64,000 nucleotides of DNA from Terebella lapidaria (lineage: Eukaryota; Annelida; Polychaeta; Terebellida; Terebellidae). Below are positions 12,322 through 24,840 of this stretch, piece after piece. The notes under the pieces are model-generated. The model saw only the letters and a program-made list of their open reading frames with translations, searched no databases and was not told the DNA's origin. The number at the start of each line of letters is the position of its first letter. Positions within the stretch are counted from its first letter, which is position 1. The position numbers and the translations under genes were made by a program. The stretch is taken from NCBI GenBank assembly GCA_949152475.1, contig OX424555.1:70633499-70697498 (forward strand), given 5' to 3'.

Positions 12322-12661
12322 ATACTGGTCCAGTCATTGTAAATAACCTGACATAGTACACCACAGTACTTCATCCACGTGGAAGACGTTAAGTGTATAC
12401 ATGTATATATACCAAAATTGTATATATCAGTCTGTTTATGTGCTGTGTAAATATTGGATTCGATTATGGTGGGTTTAATAGGATCATTTGGATGGCAAAA
12501 TCATGGATTTACGGTATAGCATAGGAACACGTATTATCGAACATATTTGTTTTTGTCATCAGACGAACAGATGACATCCTGTTATTGTATTTGCTTGAAA
12601 TAGTGGGTGAACATTTTCGTCATCAATGATTGATCAGATGGGAGGGGTGTGGGTTGTGGTT

Positions 12662-12679
12662 GGGGGGGGGGGGGGGGGG
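12662..12679. repeat. Poly-G tract, 18 G
   Basis: An uninterrupted run of 18 guanines follows GGGTTGTGGTT. It can form a G-quadruplex. Its length is prone to sequencing and assembly error. Confidence 0.85.
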
Positions 12680-13399
12680 TGTTGCTTCAGAGATAATCGC
12701 TACTATTTACTGGATTAAATTGGTGCATTCAAGTTCTCTCCTGGAATAACCTGAAATTGCAAGGTATATGGCCAACGCGATTCTTTCAGCCATAATTGAT
12801 GAAATATCCAATTAATAGTGAACCAGATCACCTTGAATGAAGCCATCGACAGGTGCGAATCAATATCTAGTGCGTAGTATGAATCCACATCTTTGTACAA
12901 ACATCAGTACAGTGTACAACGTTTTGAATATAAAGTGGGTCAATGAGGAATGAAATGAGAGGAGACGCCAAGAATAATTTAATAGCAGTCATGTCAAATT
13001 ATATATTATGCAATGATCTATGCTTGCCTAGATCATATATTCGGACTAGATTACCCATGCTTGTTTTGTTCTTATTGGTAAATATACTTGTAATATATAC
13101 TAATATTAATAACTTGGCATGAATCATCTTCTCTGATTGGTTTAGTTGTACCATGTGTCACTCCCAAATTATGTATGCTGGTTCCTGAAATGGTATATAT
13201 TGCACTTGTGCATCCGACAGCGCGGTCGCCTGAACCAATCAGCTTGTCTGTTCCTAAAAAAAAAAGTATATTGGATCCGAGTCATGTATATGGGATTGCG
13301 TATATTGGACGGTGACGCGTAACAGCCAATCAGAGTGGTTGTTACAAACAGCGTGTTGTTAATAATGTAGCAAAGATTGGATGCTGGTCGTCCAATACA

Positions 13400-13478
13400 G
13401 AGTTTACGGGATTCAGAAAAGCTATATTGGACTCGGCGGCGCTTCGTCCAATATAACTTTTCTGAATCCCGTAAACTC
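13400..13478. repeat. Long hairpin with ATTGGAC arms
   Basis: GAGTTTACGGGATTCAGAAA (13400) pairs with the complement ending at 13478, and TATATTGGAC pairs with GTCCAATATA inside. The arms total about 35 bp with one small bulge, around a GC-rich loop (TCGGCGGCGCTTC). Several ATTGGA/TCCAAT motifs lie in the 250 bp upstream, so this may be one end of a small foldback or MITE inside block E. Confidence 0.7.
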
Positions 13479-13999
13479 CCCATCATCCAATATTTGTATA
13501 ATATGTGAAAACACACCTACACCTACCAACTTTAATGAATGCGGTAGTATTAAAATACACCCCTCACCCATTGGGGAATATGCCTGATAACATTACGTCA
13601 ATCATCGACTCTTGTTGACTGCAAGACTTATTCTGTCCTGTGTTGATAACTCTGCGAAAACGAATTAAAAGGTTTCAGCAGAACTACGGTTTCTGTCGGT
13701 GGGTCACAAGCAGATTACGGTTCATGAGGTCTCTAAGGCCAAGTGAATCACAAGCCCAACAAGGCAGTGATCCAGTCACTGCGCATTAGAAATCACATCA
13801 ATGCAAAATACCTGAAGTGATTGATGGGGACAGCTTCCATGACCTTGATGACGGATCCCCACCCAAGGTGGCTAAATTTTAACGGATGGCCTGCTGAATG
13901 ATCAATCCCTCTGCAACATGAATGATCTGGGTTAGTCTGGTAACGCACGGTGTCTTTGATTTCATGGAACGGCAGAGGTAAATCAGCAAATAGGAAGGG

Positions 14000-15590
14000 G
14001 TAATAAACAGGAACATTTTCCGAGGCGTTGTGTATTGAGGGCGTAGTGAATGTCCTACTTTGAAATAGTATTGTCTGATATGGTATATATCATTGTATTC
14101 TCAAAGCAGCTATGCAAATGCAAATCTTAACGTGGCTCTCAAGTTCAACCGTATATTGTCATTTGCAACCAAACAATTTGAATAAAAGTGATACATTTAA
14201 GAGGCTGTTAAGTAATGCACATTTGAATACCCTATACTGATAATCCTCTTTCTGTTCTGTGCCCGCATCGGGGAAATGTCTCAAGCATAAACGTATTGTC
14301 TATCGTTTCATTTCATACGAATTTATCGACATGTCATCAACAACACTGAGTAACCTGTGAGCACCCTGATATACAGTCACTATCTATGTGTGATAGCTCG
14401 GAGGGAAACTGTGCTTGGCCACTCCTATGCTGGGTTGATATGGTGGTATGTAACTGATTCATGAACATTCAAACAGATGATCATGTACGAACAAATCCTG
14501 ATTGATGCACGCAAGATACGACAATGCTACAGAGAGTGAAAGCACAGCTAGCATATTGTCCTTTGTGAAGTTGAGTAAAATCGGGAGAATGTCTTGCTCG
14601 CGAAGTTATCCTCGTGTGCCACACTCTGACTCGCAAAATATGTGAATACATACAATCGATGATGCTGCTAGAGTTTATAGGATTAACGCAAACGGTGCTT
14701 TTAATTTATTTCAGCTTGACAACGAATGTCTCTATACTGCTTGTCTTTTAATTATTGATGAAACTATATTGTCTCACTAGTGAGATATCACTCGTAGAAA
14801 TGGATACCAGTCACAAGTTTTTATCCTTCAGTCTGCTGTAATCGAACAGTACTTGTACGATGTATGTGCAACGGGAGAGTGACAACAGATGCCATTCATA
14901 TTTGTTAGTGCGGTCAGCGTCCACTCCGCTGGAATGTGTATTTTTGTGTTTATCCAGAATCTACTGATGGCAATGGTAAACATACAATTTTATGGACATA
15001 GTGTATCATGTTTGTCATTTTAGATCATTGAGATGGAAGGATGTTTTCAGCTAATTATGTATGTTAATATATATATATATTTGTGACGTGTCATTAAACT
15101 TTGAAATATAGCTTCACATCATTGTAAGGTTTTCAAGAGAAGAGTCCATTTGAAAAGGAGACAAGTCTGATGCATGTGAATGTGTTGAACACTTTTAGGG
15201 ATTATGAACCAGTAATAATATTTACATTTTATTTCTGAATGACATTTTTCACCATAAATGGTTCATACCCTACATTATGGTTGCCAGGTGTACTCTTTAT
15301 CTGTACATCCATCATGGTCTCTAGACATCGATTTAAACAAGACATAGAATCAAATAAGTAATGTGTGATTCATCAATCAATAACCAAATTGTATCATTAA
15401 CTTTGTTTTCGAAAGTCATCTGGCGCATCGTTCATTTTACAACTTGCAGATGATAATACATTATTATTTTAGCTTGATTTGAGGTGTCGTATGTTGAATG
15501 TGTTCGATTTTGACGTTATGTCATTGTGGGGGCTAACGTTTGTGAAAGGAGATGGCTAGTATAAATCGAGCATTAATCTATGCTAGATGG
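14000..15590. repeat. Block F copy I and spacer
   Basis: The stretch at 14205-14280 (TAATGCACATTTGAATACC then CTGTTCTGTGCCC) corresponds to 28190-28245 (TAATGCACATTTAAATACTG then CTGTTCCTGTTCTGTGCCC), 14.0 kb further on and in the same order after block E. The rest has no gene. An (AT)n run lies at about 15063-15081. Confidence 0.55.
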
Positions 15591-15599
15591 GAGTTTGAT

Positions 15600-16265
15600 G
15601 TTCTCCATTTTGGAGTTTTTTTCTTCTTGCTGTGTGTGAACGACTAATTTCGGTTTTTGTTCACTTGAATCTTCAGACATTATCTACCGTCTTGGTGGAT
15701 TAAAATGCGACAATGTTTCAATTTAATGGCATCGTTGTTTGATCATTAGTATATGATTATTCTTGACAATTACGCAGTGCAGCACCACATGTTTGGAGTT
15801 TCACTAACAGTTTACCTGTTATTATCACAGGGTCTCATCAATCTGTGGTCGTACATCAGTCTGGTAATTTTTTTTATAAGGACCACAATTATTACTAAAT
15901 ATTTGCCACCAACTTAACGATTTTGAACCTTTAATTTTATGTCTCACTTATATAATGCAAATGAAGTGGCACGTCAAGACCAGATCAGTCATGGGAATTG
16001 GCAATTTAGGGCACGATGCGCCCGGTTTGAGACATTAAATTGAACATGGATCATCGAATTACCAGGCATGTTAACAATCAATTTGGAAGATCCAGGGATA
16101 GGAACTCTCAGAGTCGGGCCTCTAGCTGCGTCAATAGCACTTGATTACAACACGCCACGACCAGATTTCAAGTAGCCTGAAGTGGTTTCACGATATCAGC
16201 CTACAGTAATTACACAGGAATTCAAATGTTAACTGCTCACCAGCAGATAAACTAAATCATTACAC
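15600..16265. repeat. Large-unit block B, copy II
   Basis: Same landmarks as copy I: GGTGGATTAAAATGCGACA, TTGACAATTACGCAG, GTTTACCTGTTATTATCACA (about 15810) and TCTAGCTGCGTCAATAGCAC (16121). The last landmark lies 13.65 kb after its copy I counterpart. No coding potential. Confidence 0.7.
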
Positions 16266-16424
16266 ATCTATCTGAGAATGAACCGTAACAAACACTGTTC
16301 AACAGATCCGATATTGTCTATGTCAAGAAGCAACACCAGCCATGGCGTTTCTATACAGTAATATATTGATTAACAGACCAACGGAACGTCATAGCCTCAG
16401 AGCATTTGAATTATCTCAGTCTGA

Positions 16425-16720
16425 ACAGTTTTTGAGAAAACGGCTGCCATTTGGAAAAAATAAAATGCAAAAATCAAAATAATTGAAAGCTACCCTTTTC
16501 TCAAAATATTTCTAGGCATTTGTGCAAAATTTCAGAGAGAATCGACTGTAAAATTCAAATATAAAAATGTGGACGGATGACGGACGACGAACGCAACGCC
16601 ATGCCAATAGGTTATCGCACCATAGGTACGGTAATCTGAAATCATACTTGCAATGGTTAAAGCTAACTTGTCCGGCAACCTATTTTATCATTTGGGCTAG
16701 TTTTCTCAACCCCTTGAGAA
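16425..16720 (-). mobile_element. Deleted remnant of the hairpin-capped element
   Basis: On the minus strand the 5' module is recognisable: a complement of CCTATTGGCATGGCGTTGCG (near 16595-16612), CGTCGTCCGTC-like DNA, and the AAATTTTGCACAAATGCC segment. It is followed on the plus strand by a 3' module with TTGTCCGGCAACCTATTTTA and ATTTGGGCTAG at 16668-16700. The tandem core is missing and the ends point differently, so it is a deletion or rearrangement product. The 77-codon frame at 16567-16800 is spurious. Confidence 0.55.
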
Positions 16721-16799
16721 CGTTCATGTTGTGTAGTTCATTTGGTGATCGTATCCCGTATCCACGTTCATCCTGGTTCCACGTCGCACATCCTTGGTA

Positions 16800-17465
16800 G
16801 AAGTATGGTATTTTACTGACATGTGGCTTCTTCACGATTCAGTTATGGTATCAAAAGATTACTCCTACATGATCGTTTGGTGTAAGCTCTCTTGCCAAAT
16901 TGTTATGGCTATTATGGTCTGGCAAGTGACCTGGATTTTCCCCTGTAATATCTGATACGAATTGGCATTCTCTTTAAAAAATGGAAAATATATAAGAATG
17001 CAGTATGCAACTCAAGCTATGGAAATTCTGGTGTTGTGTGTAAGGGTATTTTGGCGTTGGCTTTGTTCAAGGATTTAGGAAAAGAAACATACTTCCCAAG
17101 CTGACAGTTTTTTGTCCCACAATGAGCAATCAACATGAAAAACTACATGTACTTAGATTCACAGGCAGAAAGTTATAGGCGTGATGTCTTCCTGGCATTG
17201 TTACAGTTTGTACAAATGAATATCTATTGACAGGGAAAGAGAAGCAATATGCCCATTCCCCCTGACATCTATCTTGAGATATATGTTTTTATTATCAGAA
17301 ACCATATTTGAGATACTGTCATCGTCAAATAGGCAAAACGAGATGCATATACAAAATTGTATAAAAACACCCATGGTAGACTTTGTGTTCATCATTCATA
17401 AGAAAAATGCCAGGCGTGCGCAGTCCAGAGATGGTATCCTCATTTCGAGACTTATAAATGTTTAG
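16800..17465. repeat. Block C fragment, copy II
   Basis: It carries TTGCCAAATTGTTATGGCTA (about 16890), GTATGCAACTCAAGC...GGAAATTCTGGTGTTGTGTG (about 17000-17040), ATATCTTGAGATATATG (about 17270) and GAGATGGTATCCTCATTTCG (17430). The same landmarks are spaced similarly in 18600-19690 and 20460-21460. Confidence 0.65.
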
Positions 17466-17479
17466 TGGCATTTATAAGT

Positions 17480-17875
17480 CAATAATGTTATTGGAATCAT
17501 CAAAATTTGGCTGTATTGGTGGTGATAGATCGATACTTACATTCATACCACTAAGCCGGTGTCATTGCTGGTGGACGTAAAGTCTGTCCCCGAGGATACC
17601 ATCAACTCAGTAGCCTTTTGGCTTGTGATTAGGTACTTATGTGCTTCCATTCCATGGGGTTTGTTTCGGATTCCTACATTATTTTCATATGTTGTTGGGC
17701 AGTTGTATACTAATTTCATCAGGTGTACAGTAGAAACAACGCCATAGGTCTTTTGATAAAGTAATTGGTCGGGCTTTGTTTCTATTGCAAAATATTGTAT
17801 GTTTGTTATTGGAATCATCAAAATTTGGCTGTATTGGTGGTAATGGATCGATACTTACATTCCAGAATCCACCAC
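17480..17875 (+). repeat. SINE-like family G, two partial copies
   Basis: The end module (ATTGGAATCATCAAAATTTG then CTGTATTGGTGGT and GATCGATACTTACATTC) appears at 17489-17546 and again at 17809-17865, the second after about 220 bp of upstream family sequence (CATCAACTCAGTAGCC to CAAAATATTGTATGTTTG). The longest copy is in opposite orientation at 24361-24665. Further end modules lie at about 29420-29470, 30165-30215, 34925-34970 and, reversed, 43630-43700. There is no intact RNA polymerase III promoter that I can certify, so SINE is a working label. Confidence 0.65.
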
Positions 17876-17899
17876 CAGTAGTCACACACCCAACTCTCC

Positions 17900-18300
17900 A
17901 TTTAACAACACATATACCATGGCTGGCTTATTTGTATGATGTATACTATTTAGTATTGATCAAGGGGTAGCAGAAAATCTCGGGGTTGCATGAGAATTCA
18001 CAGCGCTGGATAGGAATGCCTCCATACACATCATCATGTCCCAATGGCACCAAGCAAAGTGCATGATGTACCAGTGTAGGAAATATTATTATACTGAGCA
18101 TCGAACAGAAAATTAGTCCCTGGTTCGGCTGCTATCTTTCTTCAAGGACACCGCTTCGGCAACACTGTGGATCAGTGAACAGATGAAGGGTGATGCGCCC
18201 AGTAAAATGTCACAACTACTTTACTGGACCCGTGGCCGTCGCCAAATTAGCAAACTTGCATTTGGGCCGTTTACATCATTTGGACCGGCAGTTGCTACTC
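17900..18300. repeat. Block D, first copy in unit II
   Basis: Closely matches 22905-23255: GGGAATTC/GAGAATTC-CAGCGCTGGAT, CCAATGGCACCAAGCAAA, TGCATGATGTACC, GAACAGATGAAGGGTGATGC, GTCACAACTACTTTACT and GCCAAATTAGC. It is cut off after about 18300, where a hairpin-element 3' end begins. Confidence 0.7.
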
Positions 18301-18354
18301 GTTTTGGGCCATTCTCAGGCATAAGCAAATTGCCCCATTAAAAAAAATTCATAC

Positions 18355-18425
18355 CTACAATGGTTAAAACTAAAATTGTCCGGCAACCTATTTTAGTCCT
18401 TGGGCTAATTTTTTCAACCCCTCCT
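18355..18425 (+). mobile_element. 3' end of hairpin-capped element
   Basis: TTGTCCGGCAACCTATTTTA followed by TCCTTGGGCTAATTTTTTC is the 3' terminal module of the element family whose full copies are at 5813-6932 and 49733-54130. Only this end is present. Confidence 0.6.
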
Positions 18426-18554
18426 CCCATGTCAAGTTGTGTAGTTCACTTGATCATGTTTTGTTTCCATGTTCATCCTGATTCCAAGTCGTATATCCCT
18501 GGTAATTTTCCTGATATGAGGCTTCTTCACCAGGAACTCACGCGTCTAATCTAG

Positions 18555-20420
18555 CAACCAACAATTACCTCCACATGCTTGTTTCATGTACGCTCTCTCG
18601 CCAAATTGTTATGGTTATTGTGGTCTTAACAGTGACCTGAACTTTCCCCCTGTAATATCTAAAATAAAACATTGTCTGATACCTATCATGTCCGCCTGGT
18701 CGTTTTGGTGGAAACTATCTTGCCAAATTGTTATGGTTATTATGATCTGGCAAGGATATGCTCTGGAGTTATGCGTGACTTTACCCCCAATTGCGCCAGC
18801 TGAAGTAGGGTAATTCATTTCGTAAACCATGACATGATGCAATAGTCGTAGACCTTTTCCAAATCAGATTTCCAATGCAGTTGCGATTGTTGGCACAGTG
18901 GGGAATTAGTCGTCCAAGCCCCGAGGGCCTAGCCATGACATGAGTACATGTGAGACAGCGCTGACTTCGACAGTCAATTCTGATTACAAATAAAAAAACA
19001 TTCGATTGCAGCTTTTTCTTAACACTTACTTTCATTTCACAATCTGAACCAGGTGGAAAAGACAAAAACAGTAACGTTATAATTCCTAGATGTGACGTAA
19101 TTCTTTTTCAATTCTTCAACCTGCAAATTTCACATCGTACTCTTAAAGTCACAAATATCACACAATTCTGAAAATATAATTAGAATCATACCAATTTTTC
19201 TTTAAATACATAAGAATATGCTATTCAAGATATGGAAATTCTCGTGTTGTATGTAAGGGCATTCTTGGTCTTGGCTTTGGTCAAGGACAACCCATCACGA
19301 TCACATTTAGGAAAAAAAATATACTTCCCTAGCGGACAGGGTATTTTTCTCGCACAAATATCAATCAAAATGAGACACTATATGTACATAATATGTTGTA
19401 GGCGTGACGTCCTCCTATTATTGTTACAGTTTTTGCAAATAAACATCAGTTGACAGCTAAACAGAAGCAATGTGCCTATTCACCCCGCACATATATCTTG
19501 AGATATATGTTTACATTATCAAAAACCATATTTGAGATATTGTCATCGTCAAATAGGCAAAAAAAGAGATGAATATTTAAAATTATATAAACACAACAAG
19601 AGGGACTTTGTGTTCATAATTCACATAAATGTCAGGCGTATGTGGCGCAGTGAAGAGATGGTATCCTCATTTCGAGACTGATACATGTAAAGTGGACACA
19701 TATTACCATGAACGACGAGGTATTGTTTGAACAAACATGGCAATCGTGCCTGGTATTTCATGCTCAACATTTCAGCGATAATTTATTAGCCTGTGTCCTC
19801 GCCTCGTTTGCACACCGGCCATCAGACCTTCTGCCTCATGGATCAGGTGTAAGTGGCCAAACTCAAATGTATGTAGATTATTACAAGCTGCGAGGGTCCT
19901 GGTAAACACACCACAGTCACTGCTAAGGCAGCAATAATCAGATAACAGGGGTAGTATCTGTACAATTACGTGTCCGTAATCTGTCAATTCACTGAGATCC
20001 AACCTTCAATCCATCATATTGTACCCACACATACAGTCGTTCATAGGGCAATGGGAAATTATCAACACAACAAAATTACTTGTTTTTATTTCCAGGGTCC
20101 CTTCAATTATAAATGATTAACTACCTGTCTGAATTTGGACAAGGAAGAAAGCATGATTTGCAAATACTAGAGATAGTGACCGTAAACAAGAACATATCAT
20201 TTGAGCAGAAATGATGCAGAGTAATTATTTGTGTCATTATATATTGTAATGGAATATTAATGAGTTTCCTAACGTGTAACCCAACCATATACTAAGGTTT
20301 TTGTGTATCACCTGTTTCAGATGAATTACCCTCTGGATGAATGGCATAAATTAATGCGAACAATGTGCACCTAACTCGACTTTAGATTGCTTATCACCTA
20401 GATTCCATGCCTTATCAGAC
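18555..20420. repeat. Block C tandem duplication, first unit
   Basis: About 1.87 kb, nearly identical to the following unit (offset 1866 bp at CTGACTTCGACAG, 18961 versus 20827). The junction sequences share CAATTAC, a possible microhomology. This unit retains about 80 bp around the ATATCTTGAGATATATG palindrome (19495) that the second unit lacks. Frames such as 19708-19905 (QTWQSCLVFHAQHFSDN) recur in both units because the DNA is duplicated, and a diverged broken version exists at 4224-4330, so I do not call a gene. Confidence 0.85.
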
Positions 20421-22209
20421 AATTATTACAATTACCTCCGCATGCTTGTTTCTTGTAAGCTCTCTTGCCAAATTGTTATGGTTATTGTGGTCTTACCAGT
20501 GGCCTGAACTTTCCCCCTGTAATATATAAAATAAAACATTGTCTGATACCTATCATTTCCGCCTGGTCGTTTGGGGGAAACTATCTTGCCAAATTGTTAT
20601 GGTTATTATGATCTGGCAAGGAAATGCTCTGGAGTTATGCATGAATTTACCCCCAATTGCGCCAGCTGAAGTAGGGTAATTCATTTCGTAAACCATGACA
20701 TGATGCAATAGTCGTAGACCTTTTCCAAATCAGATTTCCAATGCAGTTGCGATTGTTGGCACAGTGGGGAATTAGTCCTCCAAGCCCCGAGGGCCCAGCC
20801 ATGACATGAGTACATGTGAGACAGCGCTGACTTCGACAGTCAATTCTGATTACCAAAAAACAAACATTCGATTGCAGCTTCTTTTCTTAACACTTACTTT
20901 CATTTCACAATCTGAACCAGGTGGAAAAGACAAAAACAGTAAAGTAATATTTCCTTGATGTGGCGTAATTCCTTTTCAATTCTTCAACCTGCAAATTTCA
21001 CATCGTACTCTTAAAGTCACATATCACACAATTCTGAAAATATAATTAGAATTTTTTTTTTAAATAAGAATATGCTATTCAAGTTATGGAAATTCTCGTG
21101 TTGTATGTAAGGGCATTCTTGGTCTTGGCTTTGGTCAAGGACAACCCATCACATTTAGGAAAAAAATATACTTCCCTAGCGGACAGGGTATTTTTCTCGC
21201 TCAAATATCAATCAAAATGAGATACTATATGTACATAATATGTTATAGGCGTGACGTCCTCCTATTATTGTTACAGTTTGTACAAATAAACATCAGTTGA
21301 CAGCTAAACAGAAGCAATATGTCTATCGTCAAATAGGCAAAAAAAAGAGATGAATATTTAAAATTATATAAACACAACAAGAGGGACTTTGTGTTCATAA
21401 TTCACATAAATGTCAGGTGTATGTGGCGCAGTGAAGAGATGGTATCCTCACTTCGAGACTGATACATGTAAAATGGACACATATTACCACGAACGACGAG
21501 GTATTGTTTGAACAAACATGGCAATCGTGCCTGGTATTTCATGCTCAACATTTCAGCGATAATTTATCAGCCTGTGTCCTCGCCTCGTTTGCACACCGGC
21601 CATCAGACCGTCTGCCTCATGGATCAGGTGTAAGTGGCCAAACTCAAATGTATGTAGATTATTACGAGCTGCTAGGGTCCTGGTAAACACACCACAGTCA
21701 CTGCTAAGGCAGCAATAATCAGATAACAAGGGTAGTATCTGTACAATTACGTGTCCGTAATCTGTCGATTCACTGAGATCCAACCTTCAATCCATCATAT
21801 TGTACCCACACATACAGTGGTTCATAGGGCAATGAGAAATTATCAACACAACAAAATTACTTGTTTTTATTTCCAGGGTCCCTTCAATTATAAATGATTA
21901 ACTACCTGTCTGAATTTGGACAAGGAAGAAAGCATGATTTGCAAATACTAGAGATAGTGGCCGTAAACAAAAACATATCATTTGAGCAGAAATGATGCAG
22001 AGTAATTATTTGTGTCATTCTATATCGTAATGGAATATTAATGAGTTTTCTAACGTGTAACCCAAACATATACTAAGGTTTTTGTGTATCACCTGTTTCA
22101 GATGAATTACCCTATGGATGAATGGCATAAATTAATGCGAACAATGTGCACCTAACTCGACTTAAGATTGCTTATCACCTAGATTCCATGCCTTATCAGA
22201 CAATTATTG
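20421..22209. repeat. Block C tandem duplication, second unit
   Basis: This repeats the preceding unit with sparse substitutions, and a deletion near 21320 joins CAATATGTCTAT to CGTCAAATAGGC. It ends at CTTATCAGACAATTATTG, where similarity to the first unit stops. The low divergence compared with other block C copies says this is a recent local duplication. Confidence 0.85.
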
Positions 22210-22900
22210 GTATATTTTATTTGGACTATAGCTAAGCAATTCAGTGATTGATTTTATTGAAAATATCTGTGTTTGTTATATACATGGCCACAAGGCTGCT
22301 CCATTTGCGAAATTGAAGAAAAAGTCGATAATTATACTGATCCAGAGCATTGAACACCATCTTCCAAATGTAACTTACATAAGAGATAAACAACGTGTCA
22401 GGGTGTAGTTTCTTACATGTAACATTAACTATCATGATTTACTCATCATAGAACAATAACCTACTGCCTGATTTGAGGTTGACCTCAAATATTTGTGGTA
22501 ATTTGATGATTGAATTCGTATGTTCTATGTTATCTGCGGTGGAAATACACAGGGCAAATTTTCAGCCGTATAATTAACATCCCTATCCTGTGGCATTGTA
22601 AACGGAATGACAAGCTCTACGGATAATTCAGTGGCTCTCGTTGTTTTGTGTATAATACAATCAAAATTGCGATAACATCTCACACCTGAGTAACGTTTCC
22701 GACTGCTGAGCATTGACGGTATTAATTCTATAGTCATTTTCATATTTGGTCCACCATTCTGACTATATACATAAGATATTTTTCGATTTTCATGGAAATG
22801 TGTCGAAAAACGGCAGAGATATTAGTAAAATTGGAACATGGTGTCAATCGTCCAAATCACAAGATTGTTAACCGATAAGCAATTTTAACAAATATACCGT
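22210..22900. other. Unassigned spacer
   Basis: No gene, TIR or repeat shared within the window was recognised. Minus frames at 22241-22435 and 22525-22743 lack motifs. Confidence 0.4.
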
Positions 22901-22904
22901 GGCT

Positions 22905-24360
22905 GGCCTATTTGTATGATGTATATTGATCAAAAGGCAGCAGATTATCTTGGGATTGCATGGGAATTCGCAGCGCTGGATGGGCGTGCCTTCATACACG
23001 TTGAAATGTCCCAATGGAACCAAGCAAACGCGTATGTGCATGATGTACCTGTGTAGGTGAGACTATTATATTCAGCATCGTGCAGAAAATTAGTCGCTGG
23101 TTCGGCTGTTATCTTTGTTCAAGGACACCGCGTCGGCAACACTGGATCAGTGAACAAATGAAGGGTGATGCGCCCAGTAAAATGTCACAACTACTTTACT
23201 CGAGCCGTGACCGTCGCCAAATTAGCGAAATTGCATTTGGGATGTTTTCAATCATTTGGACAAAGACCGGCAGTTTTTAATCCCTCTTCCAATTTATTTC
23301 AAGCACAAAAAGTGTTAGCGGTGTCAAGGTTTTTTTTCGTATACGATATGGCAATCTACGGAAGCGTATTGCTATCAAGTGTGTAAAAATTTGTATCTCG
23401 TACGTACGACTTACTAACTCGTATGTACGACTTATTAAGTCATACGTACGACTTATTAAGTCGTATGTACGACTTATTAAGTCGTATGTACGACTTATTA
23501 AGTCATACGTATGACTTATTAAGTCATACGTACGACTTACTAACTCGTACGTACGACTTACTAACTCGTACGTACGACTTATTAACTCGTACGTACGACT
23601 TATTAACTCGTACGTACGACTTATTAACTCGTACGTACGAGTTAATAAGTCGTACATATGACATATAAGTCATACGTACGAGATACATTTTTTTGCACAC
23701 TTGATAACAATACGTTTCACTACGGAAGCGTATTGTTATCAAGTGTGTAAAATTTCTTATCTCGTACGTATGAGTTATATCTCATACATACGACTTATTA
23801 AGTCGTATGTACGACTTATTAACTCGTATGTACGACTTAATAACTCATACGTATGACTTAGTATCTCATAAGTACGACTTACTAACTCGTACGTATGAGT
23901 TAATAAGTCGTACGTACGGGTTAATAAGTCATACGTAGGAGTTAATAAGACGTATGTACGAGTTACTATGTCGTACGTACGAGATACTAAGTCGTACGTA
24001 CGGGTTAACAAGTCGTACGTACGAGTTAATAAGTCGTACGTACAAGTTATTAAGTCGTACGTACGGGTTATTAAGTCGTACGTACGAGATATAAGTCGTA
24101 CATACGAGATAATATTTTTTACACCCTTGATAGCAATACGCTTCCGTAGCAATCACACTGCAATGTAAGTTTTCATGCGACTGGTCCCACTACCTCATTC
24201 ATTATCTTTGTGGCTAAGTCAACAGAGCGAATCTTCCTATGGTGTTGGCGTCATTGATGAGGGCGACCCAAATATATCCGAAAATATTGTGGTGTCACAG
24301 CCAGAAAATGATGTGATTCAGATATACCTATTCGAACCAAGAGACCATACATGTATGTGA
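22905..24360. repeat. Block D, second copy in unit II, split by an insertion
   Basis: 22905-23355 and 24149-24360 together form one block D, as in 11225-11690 and 58640-59215. The interruption is the palindromic-array element 23356-24148. After it, GTTTTCATGCGACTGGTCCC and GATTCAGATATACC continue the block. Confidence 0.75.
23356..24148. mobile_element. Foldback-type element of inverted 21-bp palindromic arrays
   Basis: Ends are CTACGGAAGCGTATTGCTAT (left) and ATAGCAATACGCTTCCGTA (right), flanked by a 5-bp TSD GCAAT (23351-23355 and 24149-24153). It is two abutting sub-elements (junction about 23719) each with TIRs of about 40 bp running into arrays of a 21-bp unit, GTACGACTTAT plus TAASTCGTAC, itself nearly a perfect palindrome. 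Within each half the orientation flips midway. About 14 and 17 units. Because 21 is divisible by three, several frames stay open (YDLLTRT repeats); these are artefacts. Resembles foldback/TU-type transposons, whose inverted repeats are built of short tandem repeats. Confidence 0.9.
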
Positions 24361-24665
24361 GTATCAATCTATAGCCACCAATACAGCCAAATTTTGATGA
24401 TTCCAATAACAAACGTAAAATACAACATTTTGCAATAGAAACAAAGCCCGACCAAATACTTGATCAAAAAGCACAAGTGCGTCGTCAGGGAAAGACAGTG
24501 TGTTAAATGTAGTTGTTTCTACTGTACCCCTGATGGAATTAGTATACAACTGCCCAACAAGCTATCAAAATAATTCAGAAATCCGAAACAAACCCCATGG
24601 AATATATATATGACAAGTACATAAGTACCTAATCACAATCCAATAGGCTACTGAGTTGATGGTGT
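24361..24665 (-). repeat. SINE-like family G, longest copy
   Basis: The reverse complement of the 17590-17870 copy: it reads in from CATCAACTCAGTAGCC through TGTACAGTAGAAACAAC, GGTCGGGCTTTGTTTCTATT and ATCATCAAAATTTGGCTGTA. About 305 bp. It sits exactly between blocks D and E of unit II. The frame at 24364-24549 is not a gene. Confidence 0.65.
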
Positions 24666-24840
24666 ATATACATCAATGGTTTTGGAAATACTTAAACCGG
24701 CGTGTGTCAGCCGTTAAGTGTATACCGAAACTATTAGTATGCGTTGGTCCCGTCATTGGGGTTGCTGATTGCGGGATTAATCAAATCGAGTGATTGATTT
24801 AATTATGATGAGTTCAATGTTGTCCAAGAGATAACATGTA

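Larger units (their letters stand above)
12322..13990. repeat. Large-unit block E, copy I
   Basis: It matches 24670-27660 and 61920-63250. Shared landmarks: TTGCTTGAAATAGTGGG with ACATTTTCGTCA (about 12590-12620), CTGGAATAACC (about 12740), CATTACGTCAATCATCGACT (about 13590), TGCGAAAACGAATTAAAA (13653-13670), GACCTTGATGACGGATCCC and GGTGGCTAAATTTTAACGG (about 13840-13885), and CAACATGAATGATCTGGGTT. Open frames here are not conserved between copies. The copy II block contains extra inserts that copy I lacks. Confidence 0.7.

Noticed and set aside
19708..21686. Duplicated frame QTWQSCLVFHAQHFSDN as a conserved gene pair
   Set aside because: The DNA is a recent tandem duplication, so identity is expected. 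The older copy near 4224-4330 is broken, and synonymous and non-synonymous sites appear equally changed by eye.
23277..24168. Peptide repeats YDLLTRT / TYELISR in several overlapping frames on both strands
   Set aside because: They arise from the 21-bp palindromic array (21 is divisible by three). Frames on both strands are equally open, as expected of palindromic repeats.
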